A stretch of DNA of 64,000 nucleotides, from assembly GCA_963800065.1 (NCBI GenBank), contig CAWCZO010000008.1, positions 992,001 to 1,056,000 on the forward strand. The letters run 5' to 3'. The notes below the pieces were generated by a model. It saw only the letters and a program-made list of their open reading frames with translations. It did not search any database and was not told where the DNA came from. The stretch is from CAWJFJ01 sp963800065 (GTDB lineage: Bacteria; Actinomycetota; Acidimicrobiia; Acidimicrobiales; UBA8190). Made by a program: the position numbers and the translations under genes. Shown here piece by piece: positions 25,300 through 34,672 of the stretch; positions within the stretch are counted from its first letter, which is position 1, and every line of letters begins with the position of its first letter.

Positions 25300-26859
25300 G
25301 TGACCGTCGGGGTCCCGGCAGGCCTCGACGTCGACGACATCGACGTCGAGGAAGGTGCCGTCGAGGTCGTCCACCAGCTCGACACCGTCAGCCCGCCGCC
25401 GCCTCTGGTCCTCGTCGTCTTCGGCACGTCGGGGGACCTGGCGGCCCGCAAGCTCCTCCCCGCCATCGCCAGCCTGGCCGACCACGGTGCTCTGGCCAAG
25501 GGTTTCACGGTGGTGGGGGTGGCCCGGACCAACTGGAGCGACGACGACTTCCGGTCGGTGGCCCTGAAGGCGGTGACCAAGCCCAGCGCGGCGTGGAGGG
25601 AGCTGGTGACGCGCTTTCGCTACGTGGCCGGCGAGTACGGCCATCCCGACACCTTCGACCGGCTGAAGACCATCCTCGACGACGCCGACGAGAAGCTGGG
25701 AACGGCCGGCAACCGGGTCTACTACCTGGCCACCATCCCCGACCTCTTCGGCACCGTGGCCACCGCCCTGGGCAAGCACGGATGCGCCACCCCCGGCCCC
25801 GACGGTTCGTTCGTCCGGCTCCTCGTCGAGAAGCCCTTCGGGCGTGACCTGGCCAGCGCCCTGGCCCTCAACGCCACCCTCCACGACGCCTTCGACGAGT
25901 CACAGATCTTCCGGATCGACCACTACATGGGCAAGGAGACGGTCCAGAACGTCCTGGCCCTGCGCTTCGCCAACGCCGTCTTCGAGCCGGTCTGGAACCG
26001 CCGTTACATCGACAACATCCAGATCACCGTGGCCGAGCAGCTCGGGGTCGAGCACCGCGGCGGCTTCTACGAGACGGCCGGAGCGCTGCGCGACATCGTC
26101 CAGAACCACGTCATGCAGGTCCTGGCCCTCACCCTGATGGAACCGCCGGCCCTCATCGAGGCCCAGAGCATCCGCGACGAGAAGGTCAAGTTGCTCCGGG
26201 CCGTCGTCATCCCCAGTGTCGACGAGGCCGTCGGCGCCGCGGTCCGGGCCCAGTACACGGCCGGGACGGTCGACGGTCAGGCCGTGGTCGCCTATCGCCA
26301 GGAACCAAACGTCGACCCCCACAGCCGGACCGAGACCTTCGTGGCCATGAGACTGGCCGTCGACAACTGGCGCTGGGCCGGCGTCCCCGTCTACATCCGT
26401 ACAGGCAAGAGACTGCCCAAGCGCTCCACCGAGGTTACCCTGCAGTTCCAACGCGTCCCCCACATGGCCTTCGGGAGCGCGCTCTCACGCGACCTGCTCC
26501 CCAACAGCCTGGTCCTGCGGATCCAGCCCGATGACGGGATCTGCCTCCGGTTCGGGGCCAAGGTCCCCGGTGAGGCCTTCCGGGTGCGGTCCGTGGGGAT
26601 GGACTTCTCGTACGCCGAGACCTTCCCGGGCCCGGCCACCGACGGGTACGAGCGCCTCCTCCACGACGCCATGATCGGCGACGCCACCCTGTTCATCCGG
26701 ACCGACGAGGTCGAGCAGGCCTGGCGGATCACCGACCCCTTCCTCATGGCCTGGTCCGAGGACGGGGTCCCCCTGGCCCACTACCCGGCCGGGACGTGGG
26801 GACCGCGCGAGGCCGAGCTCCTACTGGCCAGCGACCTGCGACGCTGGCGGGACCCGTGA
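25300..26859 (+). CDS. zwf: Glucose-6-phosphate dehydrogenase Zwf
   Basis: 519 residues. NADP-binding loop VVFGTSGDLAARKLLPAI; active site RIDHYMGKETVQNVL with the catalytic His pair; YIDNIQITVAEQLGVEHRGGFYE. The ~40-residue acidic N-terminal extension before the Rossmann fold is unusual but in frame. Start GTG 25300 (10 bases after pgi); the frame continues upstream inside pgi as a shadow. First oxidative step of the pentose phosphate pathway. The OpcA assembly factor usual after zwf in many actinobacteria is not here; pgl overlaps the stop instead. Confidence 0.92.
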   Translation: MTVGVPAGLDVDDIDVEEGAVEVVHQLDTVSPPPPLVLVVFGTSGDLAARKLLPAIASLADHGALAKGFTVVGVARTNWSDDDFRSVALKAVTKPSAAWRELVTRFRYVAGEYGHPDTFDRLKTILDDADEKLGTAGNRVYYLATIPDLFGTVATALGKHGCATPGPDGSFVRLLVEKPFGRDLASALALNATLHDAFDESQIFRIDHYMGKETVQNVLALRFANAVFEPVWNRRYIDNIQITVAEQLGVEHRGGFYETAGALRDIVQNHVMQVLALTLMEPPALIEAQSIRDEKVKLLRAVVIPSVDEAVGAAVRAQYTAGTVDGQAVVAYRQEPNVDPHSRTETFVAMRLAVDNWRWAGVPVYIRTGKRLPKRSTEVTLQFQRVPHMAFGSALSRDLLPNSLVLRIQPDDGICLRFGAKVPGEAFRVRSVGMDFSYAETFPGPATDGYERLLHDAMIGDATLFIRTDEVEQAWRITDPFLMAWSEDGVPLAHYPAGTWGPREAELLLASDLRRWRDP

Positions 26860-27521
26860 TCGACGGCACCGTCCGAATCGTCGACGACGTGGCCGCCGCC
26901 TTCGCCGACACCGTGATCGACGCCTTCACCGGCCGGGTGGAACCGGGGTTCACCCTGGTGCTGTCCGGAGGCCCCACCGCCCGACTCTGTTACGAGCACC
27001 TGGCCGAGGTGGGGGCCGGTCGCATCGACTGGAGAGTCGTCGACGTCTTCATGGGCGACGAGCGTTGCGTCCCCGCCGACGACGTGGACGCCAACCAACG
27101 GCTCGTGCGCGAATCGCTGCTCGACCGTGTCGGCCCGGTGGCCTCCTTCCACCCGATGTCGTGCGATGACGTCGACGACTACGACCGCTTGATGGCGGGG
27201 ATCGCCGCCCTCGACCTCGTCCACCTCGGCCTCGGGCCCGACGGGCACACCGCCTCCCTGTTCCCCGGCTCCCCCGATCTCGACGCCCCCGCCGGCCGGA
27301 TGGCCGTCGTCACCCGCGACCCCGACGGGCGCAATCCCCATGACCGGATGAGCCTCACCTTCAGCGCCATCGCCCGGGCCCGGCGCGTCGTCTTCACCGT
27401 CTCGGGTCAGTCCAAGCGCGACGTCTGGGCCCAGATGGAGGCCGGGACCGACGTGCCGGCCACGCGCGTGAGGGCAGCCGAGATCACCTGGATCGTGGAC
27501 CACGACACCGCCGGCCGCTGA
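26856..27521 (+). CDS. pgl: 6-Phosphogluconolactonase
   Basis: 221 residues, DevB/NagB-fold lactonase hydrolysing 6-phosphogluconolactone. LVLSGGPTARLCYEHL (phosphate loop), VVDVFMGDERCVPADDVDANQRLV, and VHLGLGPDGHTASLFPGSP with the catalytic His are all present. GTG 26856 overlaps the zwf TGA as GTGA. Last gene of the pentose-phosphate operon; a gnd gene is absent from the window. A possible hairpin (GGCTC...GAGCC, 27563-27584) lies beyond the stop. Confidence 0.92.
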   Translation: MIDGTVRIVDDVAAAFADTVIDAFTGRVEPGFTLVLSGGPTARLCYEHLAEVGAGRIDWRVVDVFMGDERCVPADDVDANQRLVRESLLDRVGPVASFHPMSCDDVDDYDRLMAGIAALDLVHLGLGPDGHTASLFPGSPDLDAPAGRMAVVTRDPDGRNPHDRMSLTFSAIARARRVVFTVSGQSKRDVWAQMEAGTDVPATRVRAAEITWIVDHDTAGR

Positions 27522-27600
27522 GCCGGTGGACGCCCGGAGTTCGGGTCGCTACCGTTTGGCCGGCTCGGGGTGGCATCTGAGCCCGACAGCGGGGTGGTTC

Positions 27601-29730
27601 ATGTCCCATCGTGTCCGTTTCCTCCAGCCCTTCGGCCGCGGGCTGGTGGCCGTCTCCCTGGCGACGACCGTGGCCGCCTTCTCCGTCGCCGTATTCGGTG
27701 CCCCGGTGGCGGGGGCGGCCGACGACGTGGTGACGAACTGCAACGGATCGGGACCGGGGTCCCTGCCGTCGGTGGTGGCCGCCGCCGCCTCCGGCGACAC
27801 CGTCACCTTCTCGGTGACCTGCCCGCCGGCCTCGCCCATCGTCCTCAGTGGCGCCATCGACGTCACCACCGATCTGAGCATCGACGGGCCGGGGCCGGGT
27901 GCGGTGGCCTTGACGGGGAACGAGGCCGCCCCGATCTTCGACGTCGGCGCCGGCGTGACCGCCACCATCTCGGGGCTCACCATCGAGAACAACGACGGCT
28001 CCGATCCCCCGGACGGCATCGAGAACCCGGGAGGGATCGAGAACAAGGGCACCCTCACCCTCTCCGACAGCACCCTGTCGGACGACACGGCCGGGTTCGA
28101 GGGCAGCGGCGGAGCCGTGGAGAACGACGGCACGCTCACCGTCACCGACAGCACGCTCTCGGGCAACACCGCCGGCAGCGAATCGGGCGGCGGTGGCATC
28201 TGGAACAACGAGGGCACCGTGACGGTGACCGACAGCACCGTCTCGGACAACGGCGGCGGCAACGGAGGGGGGATAAGCAACAACGGCGGCGTCGTCACCG
28301 TCACCGACAGCACCCTGGCCGATAATTACGCATACGACGGCGGGGGCGTCGGCGGGGGCGTCGACAATCACGGCGGAGCCACGACTTTGAACGGCGACAC
28401 CCTCTCGGGCAACACCTCCGTCGCCCACGGTGGCGGCCTCTTCAACTCGGGCACCATGCGGGCGGCGGCCACCATCGTGGCCGGCAGCGGAGCATCGGGC
28501 GACTGCGGTGGGACCATCACCGATTCCGGGTACAACCTCGACGACGACGGGACCTGCTCCTTCACGGCGGTGGAGCACAGCCACTCCGACGTCGCCGCCG
28601 ACCTCGGTCCGCTCCAGGACAACGGCGGCCCCACCGAGACCGAGGAGCCGACCTCGGCCAGCCCGGCGCTCGACCAGATCCCCACCGGGACGGTGGCCGA
28701 CGCCATCACCCTGTGTCCCGGCGTGGACCAGCGCGGCGTGGACCGTCCCCAGGGCGCCCGGTGCGACATCGGCGCCGTCGAGGACGCCGCCCCCCAGGTG
28801 AGCGGGGTGTTCCCCCCCACCGGCCTCACCACCGGGGGCACGGCGGTGACCATCCGCGGCACCGACCTCACCGGGGTCACGGCCGTGCACTTCGGCACGT
28901 TCTCCGCCGCCTTCACCTTCGTCAACGACGGGACCGTGACCACCTCGTCGCCCCCGCAGCCGGCCGGCGCCGTGGACGTCACGGTGACGACGCCGGCCGG
29001 CACCTCGGCCGCCAACCCGGCCGACCAATTCACCTACACCGAGGAACAGGCCCCCCAGATCGAGAACTGTGATCCCACCTGCACCGCCACGGTGAACAGC
29101 CCCGATCCGACCACGGTGTCGGCCACCGGCTCGTCGGGCAACGACCTGCCGGCGTCCATGAGTCTGGTGGTGAACACCGGCACCTCGAGCTGTGGGGGCC
29201 ACTACGACTACCTGACCCCCGTCTCCGTCCTGTCCACCACGGGGTTCAACTCCGGCGAGGTGCTGACCGTCACCGACACCGTGGCCGGCGAGCCGAGCAC
29301 CAAGGGTGTGAAGGTCTGCTTCCACGGGCAGCGCTCGCCGCCCAACGGCGTTCTGGCCAAGTGCCACCCCACCCCCTCACCGCCGTGCCTCGAATCGCTG
29401 AAGGAAATGGACGGCAGCGTGGTCGCCACCTTCCTCTCCCCGGCCAACGACCCCCGCTTCTGGACGGGAGGGCCCACCGTGGTCCTGAAGACGTTCTCGC
29501 CCACCGAGGGCGCGGTGGGGACGACGGTGACCATCAAGGGCAAGGACCTCACCGGCGTGACCTCCGTGGTCATCGGGGGCGTGGCGGCCCCGTTCCAACG
29601 GCGGGCCACCAGCTCCAAGCTGGTCGTGATCGTCCCCGCCGGCGCCGTCACGGGGAAGCTGACGGTCACGGCTAACTCGGGCGACGTCATCTCCAGCGTT
29701 CCCTTCACCGTCACCAAGGCGACCGGCTAG
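27601..29730 (+). CDS. Secreted beta-helix protein with two IPT/TIG domains
   Basis: 709 residues. Signal peptide of ~37 residues (VAVSLATTVAAFSVAVFG, then GAA). Residues ~40-330 form a right-handed beta-helix of the CSLREA/Pmp type: repeated units such as GTLTVTDSTLSGNTAG and GVVTVTDSTLADN, each ~25 residues. A first IPT/TIG domain starts near VSGVFPPTGLTTGGTAVTIRG and a second near KTFSPTEGAVGTTVTIKG, separated by a Cys-containing segment. Start ATG 27601. Likely a surface or extracellular adhesin or glycan-binding protein; no catalytic domain seen. Confidence 0.8.
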   Translation: MSHRVRFLQPFGRGLVAVSLATTVAAFSVAVFGAPVAGAADDVVTNCNGSGPGSLPSVVAAAASGDTVTFSVTCPPASPIVLSGAIDVTTDLSIDGPGPGAVALTGNEAAPIFDVGAGVTATISGLTIENNDGSDPPDGIENPGGIENKGTLTLSDSTLSDDTAGFEGSGGAVENDGTLTVTDSTLSGNTAGSESGGGGIWNNEGTVTVTDSTVSDNGGGNGGGISNNGGVVTVTDSTLADNYAYDGGGVGGGVDNHGGATTLNGDTLSGNTSVAHGGGLFNSGTMRAAATIVAGSGASGDCGGTITDSGYNLDDDGTCSFTAVEHSHSDVAADLGPLQDNGGPTETEEPTSASPALDQIPTGTVADAITLCPGVDQRGVDRPQGARCDIGAVEDAAPQVSGVFPPTGLTTGGTAVTIRGTDLTGVTAVHFGTFSAAFTFVNDGTVTTSSPPQPAGAVDVTVTTPAGTSAANPADQFTYTEEQAPQIENCDPTCTATVNSPDPTTVSATGSSGNDLPASMSLVVNTGTSSCGGHYDYLTPVSVLSTTGFNSGEVLTVTDTVAGEPSTKGVKVCFHGQRSPPNGVLAKCHPTPSPPCLESLKEMDGSVVATFLSPANDPRFWTGGPTVVLKTFSPTEGAVGTTVTIKGKDLTGVTSVVIGGVAAPFQRRATSSKLVVIVPAGAVTGKLTVTANSGDVISSVPFTVTKATG

Positions 29731-29805
29731 CCGCCGGTCGGGTGCCGCCGGCCGGGTGCGACCGGGGTCGCTGACCGGCGGAGCCCGACCACTAAGGTGA
29801 CCGCC

Positions 29806-32091
29806 GTGGACCGCAACGACCTTCTCGTCGCCACCCTCGGCGACCTGCAGGCCGAGGCCCGATCCGTGCGCCGCCGGGCCCACGGATCACGGGTGACCTA
29901 CTCCCCCAAGGTCTTCATCCCCCTCACCCTCCTCTGTCGCGATCGCTGCGGCTACTGCACCTTCGCCAAGCCCCCCGCCCGCGTGGCCGCTCCCTACCTG
30001 TCGACCGGCGAGGTCCTGGCCATCGCCCGGGCCGGGGCCGACGCCGGGTGCCACGAGGCGCTCTTCACCCTGGGCGAGGCGCCCGAGGACCGCTACCCGG
30101 TGGCGCGCCGGTGGCTCGGGGACCACGGCTACGGCTCCACCGTCGACTACCTGGTGGACGCCTGCGCGCTCGTCCGCGACGAGACGGGACTACTCCCCCA
30201 CGCCAACGCCGGTGCTCTGGGACCGGTCGAGCTGGGCCGGCTCCGGACCGTTTCGGCCAGCCAGGGGATGATGGTCGAGTCCCTCGATCCCGATCTGGCC
30301 TGTCACCGCGGGGCACCCGACAAGATCCCCGAACGCCGTCTGGCCACCCTCGACGCCGCCGGGGAACTGGCCATCCCCTTCACCACCGGCCTCCTCGTCG
30401 GCATCGGTGACAGCCGCGCCGGACGTCTCGAGACGCTCAGTGCCATCGCCGACTCCCACCGGTCCTACGGCCACATCCAGGAGGTCATCGTCCAGAACTT
30501 CCTCCCCAAGCCCGGGACGGCCATGCACGGCGCCCCGCCCTGTCCCCCCGACGAGCTGGCCTGGACCATCGCCGTGGCCCGTCTCCTCCTCCCCCCCGAC
30601 GTCCATGTACAGGCGCCGCCCAACCTGTCCGACGACCTGGCCCCGCTGCTCGACTCGGGCATCGACGACTGGGGCGGGGTGTCACCGGTGACGATCGACC
30701 ACGTGAACCCCGAACGGGCGTGGCCCGCCGTCGACATCCTCCGCGCCGCCACCGAGGCGGCGGGCATGGTCCTCGCCCCCCGCCTGACCGTCTATCCCGA
30801 GTTCGCCGGCGATCCGGAACGCTTCCTCGACCCCGCCATGCGCTTCTGTGTCCTCGACCACTCCGACGCCGACGGCCTGGCCCGTGAGGACGGCTGGTGC
30901 TCGGGGGGGACGGTCGAGCCGCCGGCCCTTCTCGGCGCGGTGACCGAGAGCCCGCCGGTGGCACCTATGGCCGGGGCCGGGAGCGCGGTGGCCGAGATCC
31001 TGCTGGGCGTGGCGCTGCACCAGGAGCTGGACGAGGAGGAGATCGTCACCCTCTTCGGGGCCCGCGGCCCCGAGGTCCGGGCCGTGGCCGAGGTGGCCGA
31101 CCAGCTCCGGGTCGAGGCGGTGGGCGACGTCGTCACCTGGGTGGCCAACCGGAACATCAACTACACCAACGTCTGCACCTTCAAGTGCCGCTTCTGTGCC
31201 TTCTCGAAGGGTCCCCTGTCACTCAACCTGCGGGGTTCCCCCTATCTCCTGGAGCTCTCCGACATCACCGCCCGGGTGCGCGAGGCGGAGGAGGCGGGGG
31301 CCACCGAGGTCTGTCTCCAGGGCGGCATCCACCCGAAGTTCGACGGCGACTACTACCTCGAGGTGATCCGCGCCGTCCGGGCGGCGACGGACCGGATCCA
31401 CATCCACGCCTTCACCGCCCTGGAGGTGACCGAGGGGGCGAGGAGACTGGACGAGCCCCTGTCCGACTACCTCCGCCGTCTGAAGGAGGCCGGTCTGGCC
31501 ACCCTGCCGGGAACGGCGGCCGAGATCCTCGACGACGAGGTCCGCGCCGTTCTCTGTCCCGACAAGATCAACACCGAGGAGTGGCTCGAGGCCCACCGCA
31601 CCGCCCACTCGATCGGCCTGCGCTCCAACGTCACCATCATGTTCGGCGCCGTCGAGCAACCACGGTCGTGGGCCCGACACATCATCCGCACCCGGGACCT
31701 CCAGCGGGAGACGGGCGGCTTCACCGAATTCGTCCCCCTCCCCTTCGTCCATATGGCCACCCCCCTCTACCTCCAGCGCCGGGCCCGACGGGGCCCGACG
31801 TTTCGCGAGGCTCTCCTCATGCACGCCGTCGGGCGGATCGCCTATCACCGCTTCATCGACAACATCCAGGTCTCCTGGGTGAAGATGGGGGCCGCCGGCG
31901 CCTCCCAGATGTTGCGGGCCGGCGTCAACGACCTGGGGGGCACCCTCATGGACGAGAACATCTCGCGGGCGGCGGGCGCCAGCCACGGCCAGTTCATGGG
32001 GGAAGAGGAGTTCGCCGCCGTGGTCGGTCCCCTGGGCCGGCGTCTCGAGCAGCGCACCACCCTCTACGGGCGCGTCCCCGCCCCCTGCTGA
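29806..32091 (+). CDS. fbiC: FO synthase, fused CofG/CofH (FbiC)
   Basis: 761 residues with two radical-SAM domains. The CofG half has LCRDRCGYCTFAKPP (Cys44, Cys48, Cys51) and the CofH half has NYTNVCTFKCRFCAFSKGP; both bind a [4Fe-4S] cluster and SAM. The enzyme makes the 5-deazaflavin FO from tyrosine and a ribitylamino-uracil, the first step to coenzyme F420. Start GTG 29806 is preferred over GTG 29797 because AAGGTGA lies at ribosome-site distance. The fused form is characteristic of actinobacteria. An F420-type PPOX protein is encoded at 44551. Confidence 0.93.
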   Translation: MDRNDLLVATLGDLQAEARSVRRRAHGSRVTYSPKVFIPLTLLCRDRCGYCTFAKPPARVAAPYLSTGEVLAIARAGADAGCHEALFTLGEAPEDRYPVARRWLGDHGYGSTVDYLVDACALVRDETGLLPHANAGALGPVELGRLRTVSASQGMMVESLDPDLACHRGAPDKIPERRLATLDAAGELAIPFTTGLLVGIGDSRAGRLETLSAIADSHRSYGHIQEVIVQNFLPKPGTAMHGAPPCPPDELAWTIAVARLLLPPDVHVQAPPNLSDDLAPLLDSGIDDWGGVSPVTIDHVNPERAWPAVDILRAATEAAGMVLAPRLTVYPEFAGDPERFLDPAMRFCVLDHSDADGLAREDGWCSGGTVEPPALLGAVTESPPVAPMAGAGSAVAEILLGVALHQELDEEEIVTLFGARGPEVRAVAEVADQLRVEAVGDVVTWVANRNINYTNVCTFKCRFCAFSKGPLSLNLRGSPYLLELSDITARVREAEEAGATEVCLQGGIHPKFDGDYYLEVIRAVRAATDRIHIHAFTALEVTEGARRLDEPLSDYLRRLKEAGLATLPGTAAEILDDEVRAVLCPDKINTEEWLEAHRTAHSIGLRSNVTIMFGAVEQPRSWARHIIRTRDLQRETGGFTEFVPLPFVHMATPLYLQRRARRGPTFREALLMHAVGRIAYHRFIDNIQVSWVKMGAAGASQMLRAGVNDLGGTLMDENISRAAGASHGQFMGEEEFAAVVGPLGRRLEQRTTLYGRVPAPC

Positions 32092-32098
32092 CGTCGCC

Positions 32099-33226
32099 GT
32101 GGCTGACGACAAACCGGCCCCGCGTCCGCTGGTCGACGCGGCGGTGACCGAGGCCGACGTCCCCCCGCTGGCCGCCGACACATCCGGCGCCGAGGAGGTG
32201 GCGGCCGAGGGCCTCGACCCCGAGCGGGCCCGCCTCGTCGAAGCCCTCCTCGACTCCTGCGGGATCACCGAACGGCGCGAGCTCTACCGGGCCATCTTCG
32301 CCACCGTCGTCAGCCTGGCCGCCGAGCACACCGAGCCCATCGACCTGAAGCTGGCCTCGGCGGCGCTGGCCGAGATGGCGGAGGCCTTCCGCGTCTTCCG
32401 TCCCTATCGCGACGCGCTCAAGGTGACGTTCTTCGGCTCGGCCCGCACCCTCCCCGACGACCCTCTCTACGTCCAGAGCCGTCGCCTGGCCGAGCGTATG
32501 GCCGGCCACGGCTGGATGGTGGTGACCGGTGCCGGTCCCGGCATCATGGCGGCGGGGATGGAGGGGGCGGGACGCGAGATGTCGATCGGGGTGAACATCC
32601 GCCTCCCCCACGAGCAGGGGGCCAACCCCTTCATCGCCCAGGACCCGAAGCTCGTCGAGATGCGGTACTTCTTCACCCGCAAGCTCATGCTCATCAAGGA
32701 GTCCGACGGCTACGCCGTCCTCCCCGGGGGCTTCGGCACCCTGGACGAGGCCTTCGAATTGCTGACGCTGCTCCAGACGGGCAAGGCCCAACCGGCCCCG
32801 CTCGTCCTCCTCGACGTCCCCGACGGGACCTACTGGCGGGGCTGGCAGAAGTTCGTCGACGATCAGGTGGCCACGCGCGGGCTGGTCTCGCCCGAGGACC
32901 ACTCCCTCTACCGGATCACCGCCGACGTCGACATCGCCACCAACGAGATCCTCGGCTTCTTCCGCAACTACCACTCGGTCCGCTGGGTGGGTGACCTCCT
33001 CGTCATGCGCCTCCGTCACACGGCCACGCGGACCCAGCTCGCCGCCCTCAACGAGACCTTCGGCGACATCGTTGTGGGGGGAACGATCCGACCGACCAAG
33101 CCCCTCTCACCCGAGCGGTCGAGCGGTGACCACGTGGAGCTCCCCCGCCTGGCCTTCCGCTTCGACCGCGTCCATTACGGCCGGCTCCGCCAGCTGATCG
33201 ACACCGTCAACACCTGGGTCGACTGA
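32099..33226 (+). CDS. LOG-family (TIGR00730-like) nucleotide hydrolase
   Basis: 375 residues. The LOG core (~130-290) has VTFFGSARTLPDDP, VVTGAGPGIMAAGMEGAG, MRYFFTRKLMLIKESDGY and LPGGFGTLDEAFE, the Gly-Gly-x-Gly-Thr-x-x-Glu active-site motif of cytokinin-activating phosphoribohydrolases and Lys-decarboxylase-like proteins. An N-terminal ~100-residue helical extension and a C-terminal ~85-residue domain make it about twice the basic LOG length. Likely removes ribose-5-phosphate from nucleotides; true substrate unknown. Start GTG 32099, 7 bases after fbiC. Confidence 0.82.
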   Translation: MADDKPAPRPLVDAAVTEADVPPLAADTSGAEEVAAEGLDPERARLVEALLDSCGITERRELYRAIFATVVSLAAEHTEPIDLKLASAALAEMAEAFRVFRPYRDALKVTFFGSARTLPDDPLYVQSRRLAERMAGHGWMVVTGAGPGIMAAGMEGAGREMSIGVNIRLPHEQGANPFIAQDPKLVEMRYFFTRKLMLIKESDGYAVLPGGFGTLDEAFELLTLLQTGKAQPAPLVLLDVPDGTYWRGWQKFVDDQVATRGLVSPEDHSLYRITADVDIATNEILGFFRNYHSVRWVGDLLVMRLRHTATRTQLAALNETFGDIVVGGTIRPTKPLSPERSSGDHVELPRLAFRFDRVHYGRLRQLIDTVNTWVD

Positions 33227-33235
33227 CTCGATGAA

Positions 33236-34378
33236 CTAGTCCTCGGGCGGTGGTCGCTGGTTGCGCAATCGGTTGTGAAATCCGCAGAGCAACCGCCCGT
33301 TGGCCAGAACCGTCGCCCCACCGGCGTTGTACGGAGTGATGTGATCGCCCTGGCACGATGCCGCCGGAACGTCGCAGTACGGATGGGTGCACTGTCGATC
33401 CCGTAGTTCGATCGCCCGACGGGTGGCGCCGGTGTAGAGCCGGGCCGTGGCGCTGACCTCGACGCGACGATCGGGTGCGAACACCGCCCGCTCGAGATAG
33501 GCCTCGTCCAACCAGGGGAGAAGGGACCCGGGAGCCATGACGCTCCCGTCGGCCAACTGGCAGATCCGCCCGTGGAGCGTCTCGTAGCCGACGAAGACGC
33601 TGAAGAGCGGGGCCGGACGGCGTCCGTCCACCGGAGCGATCTGGCTCCGTGTGGCCATCTCGACCAGGGCGTCGGCCCGGCGCTGGCCGGGGGTGCGTCT
33701 CAGATCGCCGATGGTCGGGTCACGTCCGAGCGTCGCTCGAGCCTCGGCCCACTCGGTCTCGAACATCTCACGCTCGAGGCGCTCGAGCTCTCCCGCCACG
33801 ATCGATCCGGAGATGGGATCCAGGGTGACCTCGCCCACCCACATCCCACCGAAGCTGCTGACGAGATAGACGTCACGCCGACGTCGTCGCCTCTCGTCGT
33901 CGGCTTCCACACCGTCCGGGTCGGCCCGCTGCTTCCAATAGGCCGCGGCCCGGACGAAGGAGTCGTAGCCGAGCGTGGTCGCCTGGCTCACGAGCATCTC
34001 CTCGTCGCGGGCGAGCCTCTGTTCCGTGGCGTCACCGCGGAGGCCGGCGGCGACATCGATGTGGGCACCGGTGATGTCGCCGGCGGCCCAGGCCCGGGCG
34101 AACACCGGCAGGTGCCGCAGCTCCCTGGCGCGTCGCACCATGCGCCGGGCGTGGGACTTCGGCACGTGGCACTTCGAGACCAGCCACATCGTGGCGTTGT
34201 ACGCGCCGTCGGGCACCCAGTTCTCCAACGCGTCGAAATTGGCTGTCGCTTCGGTGACATAGGACTCGAGGCGGGCCAGCTGGCGTTGGAGCGCTTCGAT
34301 CGATTCCGCATCGGCATGCGTCGAGGGATCTGATTCCCGCAGGTGATCGATGGTCTCCGTGAGGACAGAAACATCCAC
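33236..34378 (-). CDS. DUF222/HNH endonuclease (13E12-repeat-like)
   Basis: 380 residues. The N-terminal ~290 residues are DUF222 (ATMWLVSKCHVPKSHARRMVRRA, DITGAHIDVAAG, EMLVSQATTL), and the C-terminus carries an HNH nuclease module: RQCTHPYCDVPAASCQGDHITPYNAGG..LLCGFHNRL with His-His and Cys pairs for zinc. This family, like mycobacterial 13E12 proteins, is multicopy and often in variable regions. Start GTG 34378. It is convergent with the LOG gene (9-base gap) and stands at the edge of the apparently accessory stretch to 35,980. Biological role unknown. Confidence 0.82.
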   Translation of the reverse strand: MDVSVLTETIDHLRESDPSTHADAESIEALQRQLARLESYVTEATANFDALENWVPDGAYNATMWLVSKCHVPKSHARRMVRRARELRHLPVFARAWAAGDITGAHIDVAAGLRGDATEQRLARDEEMLVSQATTLGYDSFVRAAAYWKQRADPDGVEADDERRRRRRDVYLVSSFGGMWVGEVTLDPISGSIVAGELERLEREMFETEWAEARATLGRDPTIGDLRRTPGQRRADALVEMATRSQIAPVDGRRPAPLFSVFVGYETLHGRICQLADGSVMAPGSLLPWLDEAYLERAVFAPDRRVEVSATARLYTGATRRAIELRDRQCTHPYCDVPAASCQGDHITPYNAGGATVLANGRLLCGFHNRLRNQRPPPED

Positions 34379-34672
34379 GGGGACAGTGAAGCATCAGGCT
34401 GTAACGGTGACGCCGTCTCACGGTCCGGGTGAAGTCGCGGGCCAGACCGGTGACGCCCCCGGAGACTGAGGGCTCCGTCCTCAGCGCCGGTCTTGAGGGA
34501 CCGTCTGGCCAGGCCAGGTCCGCAGGTCGTCCAACAGACCTCGAGCACGGTATTCAAGGCCGACGGCGTCGATACCGATACGTGAGGAATGAAGGTTCCC
34601 GCGGACCTTGGGCGAATCCAGGCAACGACCACCCCAGGCACCGCACTCCGCCGTCTGAACGCGACCTAGCGA
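34379..34672. other. 294-bp gap holding a relic copy of an MDMPI gene tail
   Basis: No credible gene. Bases 34411-34452 duplicate the 3' end of the maleylpyruvate-isomerase-like gene at 35931: 19 bases (34411-34429) and 17 bases (34436-34452) are identical to 35924-35942 and 35960-35976, with an 11-base deletion between. In minus-strand reading the relic gives TGLARDFTRT, against TGLARAFARAF in the intact gene. Beyond it nothing is recognisable up to the acyltransferase start. Confidence 0.6.

Noticed and set aside
22610..25580. Minus-strand frames opposite tal and pgi
   Set aside because: Antisense to conserved enzymes; no start-site or motif support.
27522..27600. Riboswitch upstream of the beta-helix gene
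   Set aside because: A GGCTC/GAGCC hairpin exists but no conserved c-di-GMP, c-di-AMP or other aptamer core is recognisable.
33236..34378. Restriction-modification or phage-defence locus around the HNH gene
   Set aside because: DUF222/HNH proteins are common multicopy actinobacterial genes; no methylase, helicase or other defence partner lies beside it.
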